The notes beneath the pieces were generated by a model, which made no database searches, was not told where the DNA came from, and saw only the letters and a program-made list of their open reading frames with translations. A stretch of 64,000 nucleotides of DNA from Actinomyces viscosus. GTDB lineage: Bacteria > Actinomycetota > Actinomycetes > Actinomycetales > Actinomycetaceae. A program made the translations under genes and the position numbers. The stretch spans positions 1,922,001-1,986,000 of the forward strand of contig NZ_LR134477.1 in NCBI RefSeq assembly GCF_900637975.1, written 5' to 3'. Shown piece by piece: positions 7,713-16,212 of the stretch; positions within the stretch are counted from its first letter, which is position 1, and each line of letters starts with the position of its first letter.

Positions 7713-8928
7713 GGGAACTTGTTTGCCTGGATGAAGGTCTCGAATGCTTGTCGGGTTTGGGGGAATGTGGCTCTTTGGTGGTTGCTGATACTGTCCTTTG
7801 CTTCTTTCCAGACGTGCTCGATGGGGTTCTCGTCGGGGCTGTAGGCGGGTAGGTTGATCAGGTGGATCCTCTCGAGGTTCTTGATGGTCTTGAGGCTGTT
7901 TGTGAGCTTTGCTGAACGGTGCCAGGAGGCGTTGTCCCACACGATGACGATCTTCTTCTTGTCGGGGTGCTTCACGGTCAGGTCGATCAGGGCCTGGGTG
8001 ATGGTGCCGGTGTCCTGCCAGTCGAGGGTCATCAAGTCGACGGTGCCGTCGGTCTCGTGCAGGAAGCCGATGTAGGACTGGGCCTGGCGGCGGCGGTCGA
8101 CCTCCAGGCGGGCGGCGTCCCCCCGGCGGATCCACGCCCTGCGCACGATCGCCTCGTGCTCGATACGCACCTCGTCGGCGCACACCACCATCACCTCGGG
8201 ATCGGACCACTTGCGGACGATCTCGGAACGGATCTGGCTCATGCGCTGGTCAACGTCCGCCTGGGGCGGGCGGCGCTGGTCAACGGTCTGGGGGCGGTGG
8301 AAGGACAGGCCCGCCATGTGCAGCAGGAACCGGTAGGAGGCGGCAGAGGCGTACTCCACCTCGAAGTGGTCGTAGACCCAGGCCGCCAGATGGGGCACGT
8401 CCCAGAACCCGATGGGCAGGCCCTGCTCCGACGGGGGCCGGGACAGTACCCCGGCCACCTCCTGGCGCTGGGTGGCGGTGAGCCTGGAGGCGTTGAGGTT
8501 GCCGGCGTGACCGGTGTGGATTGAGGCCAGGCGGTACCGGTTCCACTCCCGAGCCCAGCTGCGCACCGTCTCGGGCGTGCGCTCGACGACCTGGGCCACG
8601 ACCGCGGTATCCACACCCTTGGACAGCAGCACGACCGCCTCGGACTTCAAACGCATCAACCTGTAAGGCGCCTGGTGCTTATAGCCCTGCAAAACAGTCC
8701 ACTCATCATCACTAACCACGACCCTGTCCATCCCAGCATGATATTCCGCCCTCGACCCGAGAGCTCACACGAAACGCCGACAACACAAGAGACGACAACA
8801 AAAGAAGCCAGCACCAGCAGCCAAGCACCCCACGAGAAAGCGACACCCCCACATCGGACGCCCCACGAATACCCGATCACCAACCCAACAACAAAACCAG
8901 CAACACGAATCTTGTTTTAATCACACTA
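7675..8928 (-). mobile_element. IS630-family element, copy 2 (1254 bp)
   Basis: Apparently identical to 4729-5982, implying a recent duplication or gene conversion. The right flank is TA but the left flank is TG, so the expected TA duplication is absent with the same limits that fit copy 1. The flanks come from different genes: immunity-gene sequence on the left, SMI1/KNR4 tail on the right. This suggests a deletion adjoining the element after insertion. If instead the limits are drawn two bases inward, a simple insertion into one composite frame is possible. Confidence 0.85.
7694..8731 (-). CDS. IS630-family transposase (copy 2)
   Basis: Same 345-residue DDE transposase as at 4748-5785, with ADEVRIEH, VWDNASWH and PDENPIEHVW intact. 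Direct orientation relative to copy 1 makes the 2.9-kb segment between them (Imm1-like gene and NS_2 effector remnant) a target for deletion by homologous recombination. Confidence 0.92.
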   Translation of the reverse strand: MDRVVVSDDEWTVLQGYKHQAPYRLMRLKSEAVVLLSKGVDTAVVAQVVERTPETVRSWAREWNRYRLASIHTGHAGNLNASRLTATQRQEVAGVLSRPPSEQGLPIGFWDVPHLAAWVYDHFEVEYASAASYRFLLHMAGLSFHRPQTVDQRRPPQADVDQRMSQIRSEIVRKWSDPEVMVVCADEVRIEHEAIVRRAWIRRGDAARLEVDRRRQAQSYIGFLHETDGTVDLMTLDWQDTGTITQALIDLTVKHPDKKKIVIVWDNASWHRSAKLTNSLKTIKNLERIHLINLPAYSPDENPIEHVWKEAKDSISNHQRATFPQTRQAFETFIQANKFPYRLTK

Positions 8929-9074
8929 TACCTGACCATGATGGAGTTCAACAAGCTCGACACCGCCGATATACGGGAGAAGGACGGCCCCAAGCCGGAC
9001 GGCGTCCCCCATGCCGTCATCGACTACTCCAAAGGGAGACCAATATCAGGAAACGCCCGCCGCGACGACCTTTG
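8929..9074 (+). pseudogene. SMI1/KNR4 immunity gene, C-terminal tail only
   Basis: Frame reads YLTMMEFNKLDTADIREKDG, then PKPDGVPHAVIDYSKG and ends ARRDDL at 9074. It is clearly homologous to the end of the better preserved SMI1/KNR4 remnant at 10158-10307 (YLSMMELNKVNTARIRK..., PKPDGVPHVAIDRPG, ARRDDQ). Only about 48 codons survive, cut by IS630 copy 2 on the 5' side. Confidence 0.75.
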
Positions 9075-9096
9075 AGCAGTGAGCGGACCGGGGCGG

Positions 9097-9245
9097 CACG
9101 TCGAGGTCTCTCAACTGGACTGTGTAGCAGCTCCCATCATCGGGGACCTTTGACCTTCACCCACCGCAACGACGCCCCCACCACCCCCACCAAACAGGTC
9201 AATAGGCCCTGCTTACTACACTCTCAAACACGAAGAGCCAGTAAA
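9097..9245. repeat. 147-bp imperfect repeat, second copy
   Basis: Relative of 2087-2233 (shared CACGTCGAGGTCTCTCA, GTGTAGCAGCTCCCATCATC, CTCAAACxCGAAGAGCC). It lies immediately upstream of the immunity gene at 9264, with no transposase gene beside it. If the repeat is an IS3 right end, this is a solo end left after a deletion. Confidence 0.5.
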
Positions 9246-9263
9246 GAGAGTTGAGAAACAACA

Positions 9264-9761
9264 GTGAGACGCTTTGCCTATGAAACAAACGGTAAGAATG
9301 GCCGAGTTGAAACTTTTTTTCTACCTCAGACACCGCAAGAGTTCGCAAATCGAGTAACTCGGCGTATGTCTACCTCAAGATTCATGGACGGCGTGAAGCA
9401 TTTTTCCATGTTGGTGTGGGCGTTGCCTGAGGGGGTGTGGCATGTTGATGATGTTCCTCGTTCGTCTCCGGCGCGGGCGACGTATATTCAGTGTGGCGGG
9501 TCGACGGAGGCGATGACGGTTGAGATCCGCGTGACCCATGAGGACAACTCCTACGAGCAGTACGCGGTGGCCCGTGAGCCTGTGGCTGACCCTGAGGCAT
9601 GGACGACGGTGTCCTGGGACAACGGTGGTGCTGAGCCCTTCACGATCCAGGTCCACCCCGAGGAGGTCTTCACCGGCGAGCAGGCCGTACCAGTGTTCCG
9701 GGCCTACATCGAGGACGGCACCCTGCCACCGGCCGACCTGCTGCGCCGACTCGACATCTGA
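9264..9761 (+). CDS. Imm1-like immunity protein (orphan paralogue)
   Basis: 165 residues with a start (GTG) at 9264 (RRFAYETNGKNGRVE). Paralogue of 6034-6537, with near-identical blocks in the second half: AMTVEIRVTHEDNSYEQ, YAVAREPVADPEAW, IQVHPEEVFTGEQAVPVF, LLRRLDI. No toxin gene lies upstream, only an SMI1 tail and the 147-bp repeat, so it fits an orphan immunity gene protecting against siblings' toxins, a common arrangement in polymorphic-toxin loci. No strong ribosome site is apparent, so the start is uncertain. Confidence 0.6.
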   Translation: MRRFAYETNGKNGRVETFFLPQTPQEFANRVTRRMSTSRFMDGVKHFSMLVWALPEGVWHVDDVPRSSPARATYIQCGGSTEAMTVEIRVTHEDNSYEQYAVAREPVADPEAWTTVSWDNGGAEPFTIQVHPEEVFTGEQAVPVFRAYIEDGTLPPADLLRRLDI

Positions 9762-9764
9762 GTC

Positions 9765-10307
9765 CCTGACGACACCACTGCATCGAGTACAGGAGCGCCG
9801 TGGAACATCGTCGGCGCCCGCACCGAGGCCCAGCTGGGTTTTCGCCTCCCGGAGTCCTACCGCAGCTTCCTCCTAACCGCCGACGGATGGCCCTGCTTCT
9901 ACCAGGACATGACGATCTTCTCCACCAGCGACCTGCTCGGCGGAGACCTGCACAAAGCGGGCCAAATCCAGCTGGACCTGCCCGAGTGCGTGGCGGCCAT
10001 GGCCTCCGGCGGCGTCATCGCCGCCGACCACTTCACCATCGTCGCCTCACTGGAGTCGATTGACATCGCCCTCATGGGCAGGCCCGGCACCCCAGCAGAG
10101 GGAACCGTCTCCTGGGTGTCCGGAGAGGTCGTTGAGCGTTATGACGACTTCCTGGACTACTACCTGTCCATGATGGAGCTCAACAAGGTCAACACCGCCC
10201 GCATCCGAAAGAGATTCGGCCCCAAGCCCGACGGTGTCCCCCACGTCGCCATCGACCGCCCCGGTAGCCCACCGGCGCTCGAGGAAGCCCGCCGCGACGA
10301 CCAATAG
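9765..10307 (+). pseudogene. SMI1/KNR4-family immunity protein lacking its start
   Basis: The frame is the same as the preceding gene and opens right after its TGA (9759-9761), but contains no ATG, GTG or TTG before ATG 9909. Homology starts earlier: GARTEAQLGFRLPESYRSFL is the classic SMI1/KNR4 N-terminal signature, followed by YQDMTIFSTSDLL and a C-terminal FLDYYLSMMEL. The N-terminal 20 or so residues and the start codon appear lost. Translation by reinitiation or from ATG 9909 would give an incomplete fold. Confidence 0.65.
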
Positions 10308-10331
10308 GGCAAGAGGCCCGTAGTCGCCTCA

Positions 10332-10352
10332 GCCGGACTGTGTCAGTCCGGC
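10332..10352. terminator. Hairpin after the toxin/immunity locus
   Basis: Perfect 8-bp stem GCCGGACT / AGTCCGGC with a 5-base loop, 25 bases after the SMI1 remnant stop. No T-run follows, so efficiency is uncertain. Confidence 0.5.
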
Positions 10353-10447
10353 ATGACTCACTCGAATTTGTTGAACTTGCTTGGTGAACTCGGCGCTGCA
10401 CGCCAACCAGTAGGGCATCCGGCCACCTGCTGCCACGGCGGCCTGAT

Positions 10448-10484
10448 CCGGCCGTTTCCCGCCTCAGTCGCGGGAGACGGCCGG
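10448..10484 (-). terminator. Terminator-like hairpin at the end of the first ABC operon
   Basis: 15-bp arms (CCGGCCGTTTCCCGC at 10448-10462, partner at 10470-10484, one G-U pair). The hairpin overlaps the stop codon of the ATPase gene read on the minus strand. Position at the operon end supports a terminator. Confidence 0.6.
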
Positions 10485-12203
10485 TCTTCTCCGAGTTAGG
10501 GGCGCGCTGACGAGCAGGCGGGTGTAGGAGTGGGCGGGGTGCTCCATGAGCTCGGCCGTGGGGCCTGACTCCACGATCCGTCCCGCGTGGAGGACCGCTG
10601 TCGTGTCGGCGAGGTAGCGTGCCGAGGCCAGGTCGTGGGTGATGAGCAGGATCGACAGGCCCCGCTCCTGGCGCAGGCGTCGCAGCAGGTCGAGGATTCC
10701 GGCGCGCAGCGGGGCGTCCAGCATCGAGGTGGGCTCGTCGGCGATCAGCACCTCGGGGTTGCGGGCCAGGGCCCGGGCGATGGCCACGCGCTGACGCTGC
10801 CCGCCGGAGAGCTCGTGGGGGCGCGCCCCCAGGAGGTCGGGACTCAAGCCGACGGCCTCCAGGAGCCCGGCCGCCGTCTCAGCCCGGCCGTCCCGGTCTG
10901 CCCGGCCGACGGCGCTCCCACCGGCTCCCGGTGCGCTCCGGTGGAGGGCGAGGGCCCGCCCCAGGGCGTGTCCAACGGTCCGGGCCGGGTTGAGGGAGGC
11001 GAAGGGGTCCTGGAAGACCATCTGCACCCGGCTGCGGTAGCCGCTGGAGGCGCGGCGCGGCTCCTCGGCCAGGACATCGCGCCCCTCCAGGAGGAGGCGC
11101 CCCGCGGTGGGAGTCTCCAGGCGCGCGATGATGCGGGCGAGCGTCGACTTGCCCGATCCGGTCCGCCCCACCAGTGCGAGGATCTCACCGCGGTGCAGGG
11201 TCAGGTCGACGCCGGCCAGGGCCGGGACGGTGCGCCGCGAGAGCAGCCCGCCGACGGGGAACTCCTTGCGCAGGCCCCGCACCTCCAGGACCGGTGCCTC
11301 CGGAACCGGTGGCCGGGCCCCGGCTCCGGAGCGCGTCGGCAGGTCCGCCACGAGCGCCTGGGTGGCCGGGTGGGTAGGCGCGCTGAGGATGCTGGCGGCC
11401 GGCCCCTGCTCCACGAGGCAGCCCGCCTCCATGACGCCGATGCGGTCGCACACCCCGGCCAGGAGCGACAGGTCGTGGGTGATGAGCAGGACGGAGAAGC
11501 CCAGGCCCTCCCTGAGCGTGAGCACCAGCTCCATGATCTCGCGCTGGACGACGACGTCCAGGGCCGTGGTCGGCTCATCCAGGATGAGCAGGCGGGGCCC
11601 CAGGGCCAGGGCCATGGCGATGACCACGCGCTGGCGCTGCCCGCCGGAGAGCTGGTGGGGGTAGGCGCGCAGGCGGTCGGCCGGGATGCCGACGGACCCC
11701 AGGAGCTCGGCGGCGCGCTCACGGGCGGCACTGCGCGCCAGGCCCTCGTGGGTGGTCAGGACGTCGACGATCTGCTCGCCGACGGTGATGACGGGGTTGA
11801 GGGCGTTCATGGCGGACTGGGGAACGATGGCGACCTGGCGCCAGCGGAAGCGGCGCAGCTCTTCGGGGTCCAGGGCCAGGACGTCTCGTCCGCCGACCGT
11901 GACGCGGCCTCCGGTGATGCGCGCCGCCGGCCCCAGCATGCGCATGATCGCGCCCGCGACCGTCGTCTTGCCGCAGCCGGAGGGCCCGGCCAGGCCCATC
12001 ACCTCTCCGCGCTCGACGGTGAGACTGAACCGGTCGGCGCCCACGACGCTCCGGCCCGCTCCGGCTCGCTCGCCGGCGTCGTACTCGACGCTCAGGTCCT
12101 CGATGCGCAGCACCGGCCCCGAACCTCCGTGCTCCTCACGGGGCTGGCCGTCCCGGCCAGCGGGACCGCCCGGGGCGGCCCAACGAGATGCGGGACGCCT
12201 CAT
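10464..12203 (-). CDS. ABC transporter ATPase, fused double domain (peptide/oligosaccharide type)
   Basis: 579 residues, two ABC domains in one chain, equivalent to DppD-DppF or OppD-OppF fused. Domain 1 has Walker A GPSGCGKTT, signature LSGGQRQRVVIAMAL and Walker B LLILDEPTTALD. Domain 2 has GRTGSGKST, LSGGQRQRVAIARAL and VLIADEPTSMLD. It powers import of the ligand delivered by the binding protein at 14291-16057. The start ATG overlaps the stop of the upstream permease (ATGA), indicating translational coupling. Last gene of a four-gene minus-strand operon. Confidence 0.93.
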   Translation of the reverse strand: MRRPASRWAAPGGPAGRDGQPREEHGGSGPVLRIEDLSVEYDAGERAGAGRSVVGADRFSLTVERGEVMGLAGPSGCGKTTVAGAIMRMLGPAARITGGRVTVGGRDVLALDPEELRRFRWRQVAIVPQSAMNALNPVITVGEQIVDVLTTHEGLARSAARERAAELLGSVGIPADRLRAYPHQLSGGQRQRVVIAMALALGPRLLILDEPTTALDVVVQREIMELVLTLREGLGFSVLLITHDLSLLAGVCDRIGVMEAGCLVEQGPAASILSAPTHPATQALVADLPTRSGAGARPPVPEAPVLEVRGLRKEFPVGGLLSRRTVPALAGVDLTLHRGEILALVGRTGSGKSTLARIIARLETPTAGRLLLEGRDVLAEEPRRASSGYRSRVQMVFQDPFASLNPARTVGHALGRALALHRSAPGAGGSAVGRADRDGRAETAAGLLEAVGLSPDLLGARPHELSGGQRQRVAIARALARNPEVLIADEPTSMLDAPLRAGILDLLRRLRQERGLSILLITHDLASARYLADTTAVLHAGRIVESGPTAELMEHPAHSYTRLLVSAPLTRRRPAVSRD

Positions 12204-13129
12204 GTCAGGACCTCCCCGGGCCGGCGCAGGCGGGGGTTGGTGGCCTCGTCAACGCCGGCGTTGATGAGGGCCAGGGCGTAGGCGACCAGCGCGATGCTCA
12301 GGCCCGAGGGCACGAAGGTCCACCAGCGCCCGGTCATGAGGGCGCCGTCGGTGGCCGCCCAGTAGAGGTTGGTGCCCCAGGACACGGAGCCGGAGAGGCC
12401 CAGCCCCAGGAACTCGAGGCCGGCCTGGGCACCGATGGCGGCGTTGACGCAGCCCAGCAGCGTGGACATGACCACCGAGGCCATGTTGGGCAGCATCTCC
12501 CCCACCATGATCCCCACCGGCCCCTCCCCGGTGACGACGGCGGCCTCCACGAAGTCCGTGCCGCGCAGGCTCATGGCCTGGGCGCGCAGGACACGGGCGG
12601 CTCCGGCCCAGCCGGTGACGACGAGGACGATGAGGATGCTGACCCACCCCGAAGGCATGTAGGCCGCCAGCACGACGAGCAGCGGCAGCCCCGGCAGCAG
12701 GAGGAAGACGTTGGTCACCACGGACAGCAGGCCGTCGACCACCCGCCCCAGGTAGGCCGAGGCCAGCCCGACAACGAGGGCCACGAGGGTCGCCGCCGCG
12801 CCGGCCCCCAGGCCCACGGCCAGGGAGGATCGGGCACCCCACAGGGTCATGGCGAGCACGTCCTGCCCCTTGGGCGTCACACCGAGCCAGTGGGCGGGGC
12901 TCGGCGCGGCGGCCGGTGCGCCCGTGATGCGGGTCGGGTCGCCGGGGCTGAGAACAGGGGCCAGGAGGGCGCCGACGACGAACAGGACCAGGATCGTCGC
13001 TCCGGCCCGGGCCCGGTGGGAGCGGGCCAGGGAGGCGAGCAGACCCGGCCGGGGGCTGCCGGAGCGTCGGACCCGCTGCCGTGCGCGTCGTCGGATGTCC
13101 TGCTGGCTGTCCTGCTCGACCGGTCTCAT
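12200..13129 (-). CDS. ABC transporter permease, DppC/OppC type
   Basis: 309 residues starting ATG 13129 (RPVEQDSQQDIRRR). N-terminal membrane helix (GATILVLFVVGALLAPVL) followed by the OppC-type extracellular segment HWLGVTPKGQDVLA and five or so further helices. The cytoplasmic EAA-like loop that docks the ATPase is EAAVVTGEGPVGIMVGEMLP. Overlaps both neighbours by four bases (ATGA). Forms the membrane channel with the permease at 13126-14121. Confidence 0.92.
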   Translation of the reverse strand: MRPVEQDSQQDIRRRARQRVRRSGSPRPGLLASLARSHRARAGATILVLFVVGALLAPVLSPGDPTRITGAPAAAPSPAHWLGVTPKGQDVLAMTLWGARSSLAVGLGAGAAATLVALVVGLASAYLGRVVDGLLSVVTNVFLLLPGLPLLVVLAAYMPSGWVSILIVLVVTGWAGAARVLRAQAMSLRGTDFVEAAVVTGEGPVGIMVGEMLPNMASVVMSTLLGCVNAAIGAQAGLEFLGLGLSGSVSWGTNLYWAATDGALMTGRWWTFVPSGLSIALVAYALALINAGVDEATNPRLRRPGEVLT

Positions 13130-14121
13130 GACGCCCCCTGCCCGCCGGTGCGCACCCGGGGGTCGAGACGGACGTAGACGAGGTCCACCAGGAGGTTCGC
13201 GGCCAGCACGGCGGTGGTGATGGTCAGGAAGATGCCCTGCATGAGCGGGTAGTCCAGGGCGCTCACGGCGCTGAAGAGCTGGTAGCCGATACCGGGGTAG
13301 GCGAAGACGACCTCGGTGAGCATCGAGCCGCCCACGATGAAGCCGAGCGACATGCCGACGCCGGTCACCGTGGGCAGCATGGCGTTGCGGGCGGCGTAGC
13401 GCAGCATGATCCGCGAGCGCGAGAGCCCCTTGGCCTCGGCCAGGAGGATGTAGTCCTGGGAGGCTGTGGCGATCATCGTGTTGCGCATCCCCAGCGCCCA
13501 GCCGCCCAGAGAGACCGCGACGATGGTCAGGGCCGGCAGCGCGAGGTGCTGGGCGACGTCGGCCAGGAAGGCCGGGCTGGACCAGTCCACGACGGTCCCG
13601 GCGGTGTAGGCGTGACGCAGCGGGAACCAGCCCAGCCCCGCCCCCAGGACGTAGAGGGCGCCCATGGCCAGCCAGAAGTAGGGGAAGGATCCGAGGAAGA
13701 CCAGCAGCGGCACCAGGACCGAGTCGGCCACTCCCCCGCGCCGCCAGGCCGCCAGGATCCCCAGCAGGCTGCCGGCGCCGGCCGCGATGACCAGGGCGAG
13801 GCCGCCGAGCAGGACGGTCCAGCCGATCTGGCTGCCGATGACCTCGCTGACGGGGGCCGGGAATCGGGAGATGGACACGCCCAGGTCCCCGGTCAGGACG
13901 GACCTGAGGTACCTGAGGTACTGCTGCCACAGGGGGGCGTCGTCGAGCCCGAACAGCCGGCGCAGCTGGAGGGCCTGGGTGTCGGTGAGGCGGGCGCTGG
14001 AGCGGGCGAACATGCGTGAGACGGGGTCGCCGGGCATGAGTCGGGGCAGGAGGAAGTTGAGGGTGATGGAGGCCCAGAAGGCCAGGAGGTAGTAGCCCAG
14101 GCGCTTGAGGATGTAGGCCAC
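13126..14121 (-). CDS. ABC transporter permease, DppB/OppB type
   Basis: 331 residues starting ATG 14121. The N-terminal helix (YILKRLGYYLLAFWASITL) is followed by the family motif LLPRLMPGDPV and six predicted transmembrane segments. The ATPase-docking loop is LLAEAKGLSRSRIMLRYAARN. A ribosome site (AGGAGG) precedes the start. 170 bases separate it from the binding-protein gene upstream, so the binding protein may be made in excess. Confidence 0.92.
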   Translation of the reverse strand: MAYILKRLGYYLLAFWASITLNFLLPRLMPGDPVSRMFARSSARLTDTQALQLRRLFGLDDAPLWQQYLRYLRSVLTGDLGVSISRFPAPVSEVIGSQIGWTVLLGGLALVIAAGAGSLLGILAAWRRGGVADSVLVPLLVFLGSFPYFWLAMGALYVLGAGLGWFPLRHAYTAGTVVDWSSPAFLADVAQHLALPALTIVAVSLGGWALGMRNTMIATASQDYILLAEAKGLSRSRIMLRYAARNAMLPTVTGVGMSLGFIVGGSMLTEVVFAYPGIGYQLFSAVSALDYPLMQGIFLTITTAVLAANLLVDLVYVRLDPRVRTGGQGAS

Positions 14122-14290
14122 CGGCGCGTTCCTCCTTCCCGGTCCTGTTCCCGGTTCTTGGGTGTCGAGGTCCGGCGGACGCGGTGGGGCGCCCGCCGGG
14201 GACAGTGTCCCCGTTCTGCCTGAGTGCTCGGTAGTCGCGCGTGGCCCGCCCGCATCGAGGCGCTCGGGGCGGATGCCCTGAGGCGGCGGC

Positions 14291-16057
14291 TCAGGCGCGG
14301 GGCCTGAGGGAGTTGAGGACCAGGACGGTGGTGGCGGCGCGGGTGCTCAGCGAGGCGTAGGGGTTGTCCTGGTCGGGCCAGCCGGTGAAGTGCTCGTCGG
14401 TGTAGGCGCCCCAGACCGGTCCGGGGAACAGGGGGATGACGGGCAGCTGGTCGGCGTAGCGCTGCTGGATCTGGTGGCAGATCGCGATCTGCCGGGTCTG
14501 GTCGGTGGTGGCGGCGAACCGGCCCAGGAGCTCGGTGGCTTGCTCGTCGCCGAAGCGGTGGTAGTTCTCCAGGGCGTGGGTGCCGATGGGCTTGACCTTC
14601 TGGGTGCTCATGGCCGACTCGTAGTAGGTGTACGGGGTGGCGCCCAGCGAGGACCAGCACACGGCGGTCTCGAAGGTGCCGGTCTCCAGGGCGGCCGTGA
14701 CCTCGTTCCAGTCCGGTGAGTCGATGGTGGCGCTGATGCCGACGTCGGCGAGGTTCTGGACGATGATCTGGGCGACGCTCAGCCAGTCCGACGACGTCGA
14801 GCCCACCTGGATCGTCAGGGCCAGCGGCTTGCCGTCCAGGCCCAGGCGCTTGGAGCCGGACCCGAGGGTGTAGCCGGCGGCGTCGAGGGCGGTGGCGGCG
14901 GCGGCCTTGTCGTAGGTGCACAGGTCCAGGGCGGCCACGGCCGGGTCCTTCCAGGCCTGGAAGCTCTCGCTCAGGCCGGTGGGGTCGGCGGGCTGGGCGT
15001 AGCCCGACATGCCGGTGGCGCAGATGGTCCTGCGGTCGATGGCCCGGCTGAGGGCCTTGCGGAAGGCGGGGTCGTTGTAGGGGGCCCTGGTGGTGTTGAG
15101 GGTCCACTGGATGGTGGAGTCGGCGCCGGGGAACCAGTAGTGGCGGTGGCGGGGGTCCTTGTCGACGTAGGCGGTCTGGATGTCGGCCATGTACTGGGGC
15201 GCCCAGTCGACGTCGCCGCTGACGGCGGCCAGGTTGGCGCTGTCGTTGCCGGCGAAGGCCAGCATGCGGATGCCGGGGACCGAGGTAGGGCTCGCAGTGG
15301 CGCTCGGTGTGGGACTCGGTGAGGCGCTCGGGGCGGGAGCGCCGGCGTCGTCGGCGTCGTCGTCCTGGCGGCTGTTGCCCCAGTAGGTGGGGTTGGGCAT
15401 GAGGTCGAAGGACTGGGCCTGGAAGCCGGTGACCCGGGTGAAGGGGCCGGTGGCGACGGGGTCGGGGTTGGGGAACTTGGCGGGCTCGGAGATGGTGGAC
15501 CACACGTGGTCGGGGGCGATGAGCTGGCTGCCGAGCTCCTGCAGGGCGATGGAGTAGGGGCGAGTGAAGGTGAGGGTCGCGGCGGTCGAGCTGGTGGCGG
15601 TGACGGTGTCGAGGTAGTCGTAGCCGCCGGTGACGGCGCGGTGGACGGCGAAGGTGGTGACGACGTCCTTGGCGACCAGCGGCCTGCCGTCGGACCAGGT
15701 GACGCCGGGGCGCAGGTGGAAGGTGAGGGAGGTGGCGTCGTCGGCCATCGCCCAGGACTCGGCGAGCCAGGGGGTGATCTCGCCGTTGAGGGGGTTGACG
15801 ATGAGGAGGGGCTCGTAGACGGCCTGCCCGGTCATGGGGGCGCTGTTGGTGGTGAAGGGGTTGAAGTTGCGGGTGAAGGTGCCCATGTCCTCGCGCGGGA
15901 CGGTCAGCAGGCGCGGGCCGTCAGAGCTCTTGGAGCAGCCGGAGACGGCCAGGAGGGCGGCGAGGGCCCCGGCGGCGCCGCCGGCCAGGGCCTGACGGCG
16001 GGAGGGTCCGGTCCTGCGCGGTGAGACCGGTGAGACCGGTGAGATCTCAGCGGGCAC
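14291..16057 (-). CDS. ABC transporter substrate-binding lipoprotein (SBP_bac_5)
   Basis: 588 residues, start GTG 16057 with AAAGGA upstream. Twin-arginine-like signal (SRRQAL) and lipobox LAVSGC (Cys at about 41) predict a membrane-anchored lipoprotein. The lobes are in normal order: EITPWLAESW and VTWSDGRPLVAKDV early, PLALTIQVGSTSSDWLS in the middle, QLPVIPLFPGPVWGAY near the end. The ligand could be a peptide or a beta-oligosaccharide; the latter fits relatives of cello-oligosaccharide binders but is not proven. An Asp and Ser/Pro/Thr/Ala-rich insertion of about 35 residues follows YWGNSR and probably loops out. Confidence 0.9.
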   Translation of the reverse strand: MPAEISPVSPVSPRRTGPSRRQALAGGAAGALAALLAVSGCSKSSDGPRLLTVPREDMGTFTRNFNPFTTNSAPMTGQAVYEPLLIVNPLNGEITPWLAESWAMADDATSLTFHLRPGVTWSDGRPLVAKDVVTTFAVHRAVTGGYDYLDTVTATSSTAATLTFTRPYSIALQELGSQLIAPDHVWSTISEPAKFPNPDPVATGPFTRVTGFQAQSFDLMPNPTYWGNSRQDDDADDAGAPAPSASPSPTPSATASPTSVPGIRMLAFAGNDSANLAAVSGDVDWAPQYMADIQTAYVDKDPRHRHYWFPGADSTIQWTLNTTRAPYNDPAFRKALSRAIDRRTICATGMSGYAQPADPTGLSESFQAWKDPAVAALDLCTYDKAAAATALDAAGYTLGSGSKRLGLDGKPLALTIQVGSTSSDWLSVAQIIVQNLADVGISATIDSPDWNEVTAALETGTFETAVCWSSLGATPYTYYESAMSTQKVKPIGTHALENYHRFGDEQATELLGRFAATTDQTRQIAICHQIQQRYADQLPVIPLFPGPVWGAYTDEHFTGWPDQDNPYASLSTRAATTVLVLNSLRPRA

Positions 16058-16212
16058 GGCTGGTCCTTTCGTCCATGGAGCTCAGACTTCCAGGGCGAGG
16101 TTATCGCGCAGCGGGCTCATTCACCCTGATAACGGTGCTGCGGCCGCCGGACCTCGGGACGTCCACGAGGCGGGACCGGGCCGGGCCGCCGGAGCTCTCG
16201 GGAGGGGCGCGC

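Noticed and set aside
6480-8210. A 576-codon minus-strand frame across IS630 copy 2 and the toxin locus
   Set aside because: It is a shadow of the IS630 transposase in another frame joined to antisense of effector and immunity genes. Composition is Arg/His/Pro-rich with no family resemblance.
12842-13930. A single long minus-strand frame extends from 13930 through to 12200
   Set aside because: The part above 13129 is an out-of-frame reading of the OppB-type permease. The true OppC-type gene begins at ATG 13129 with the ATGA overlap.
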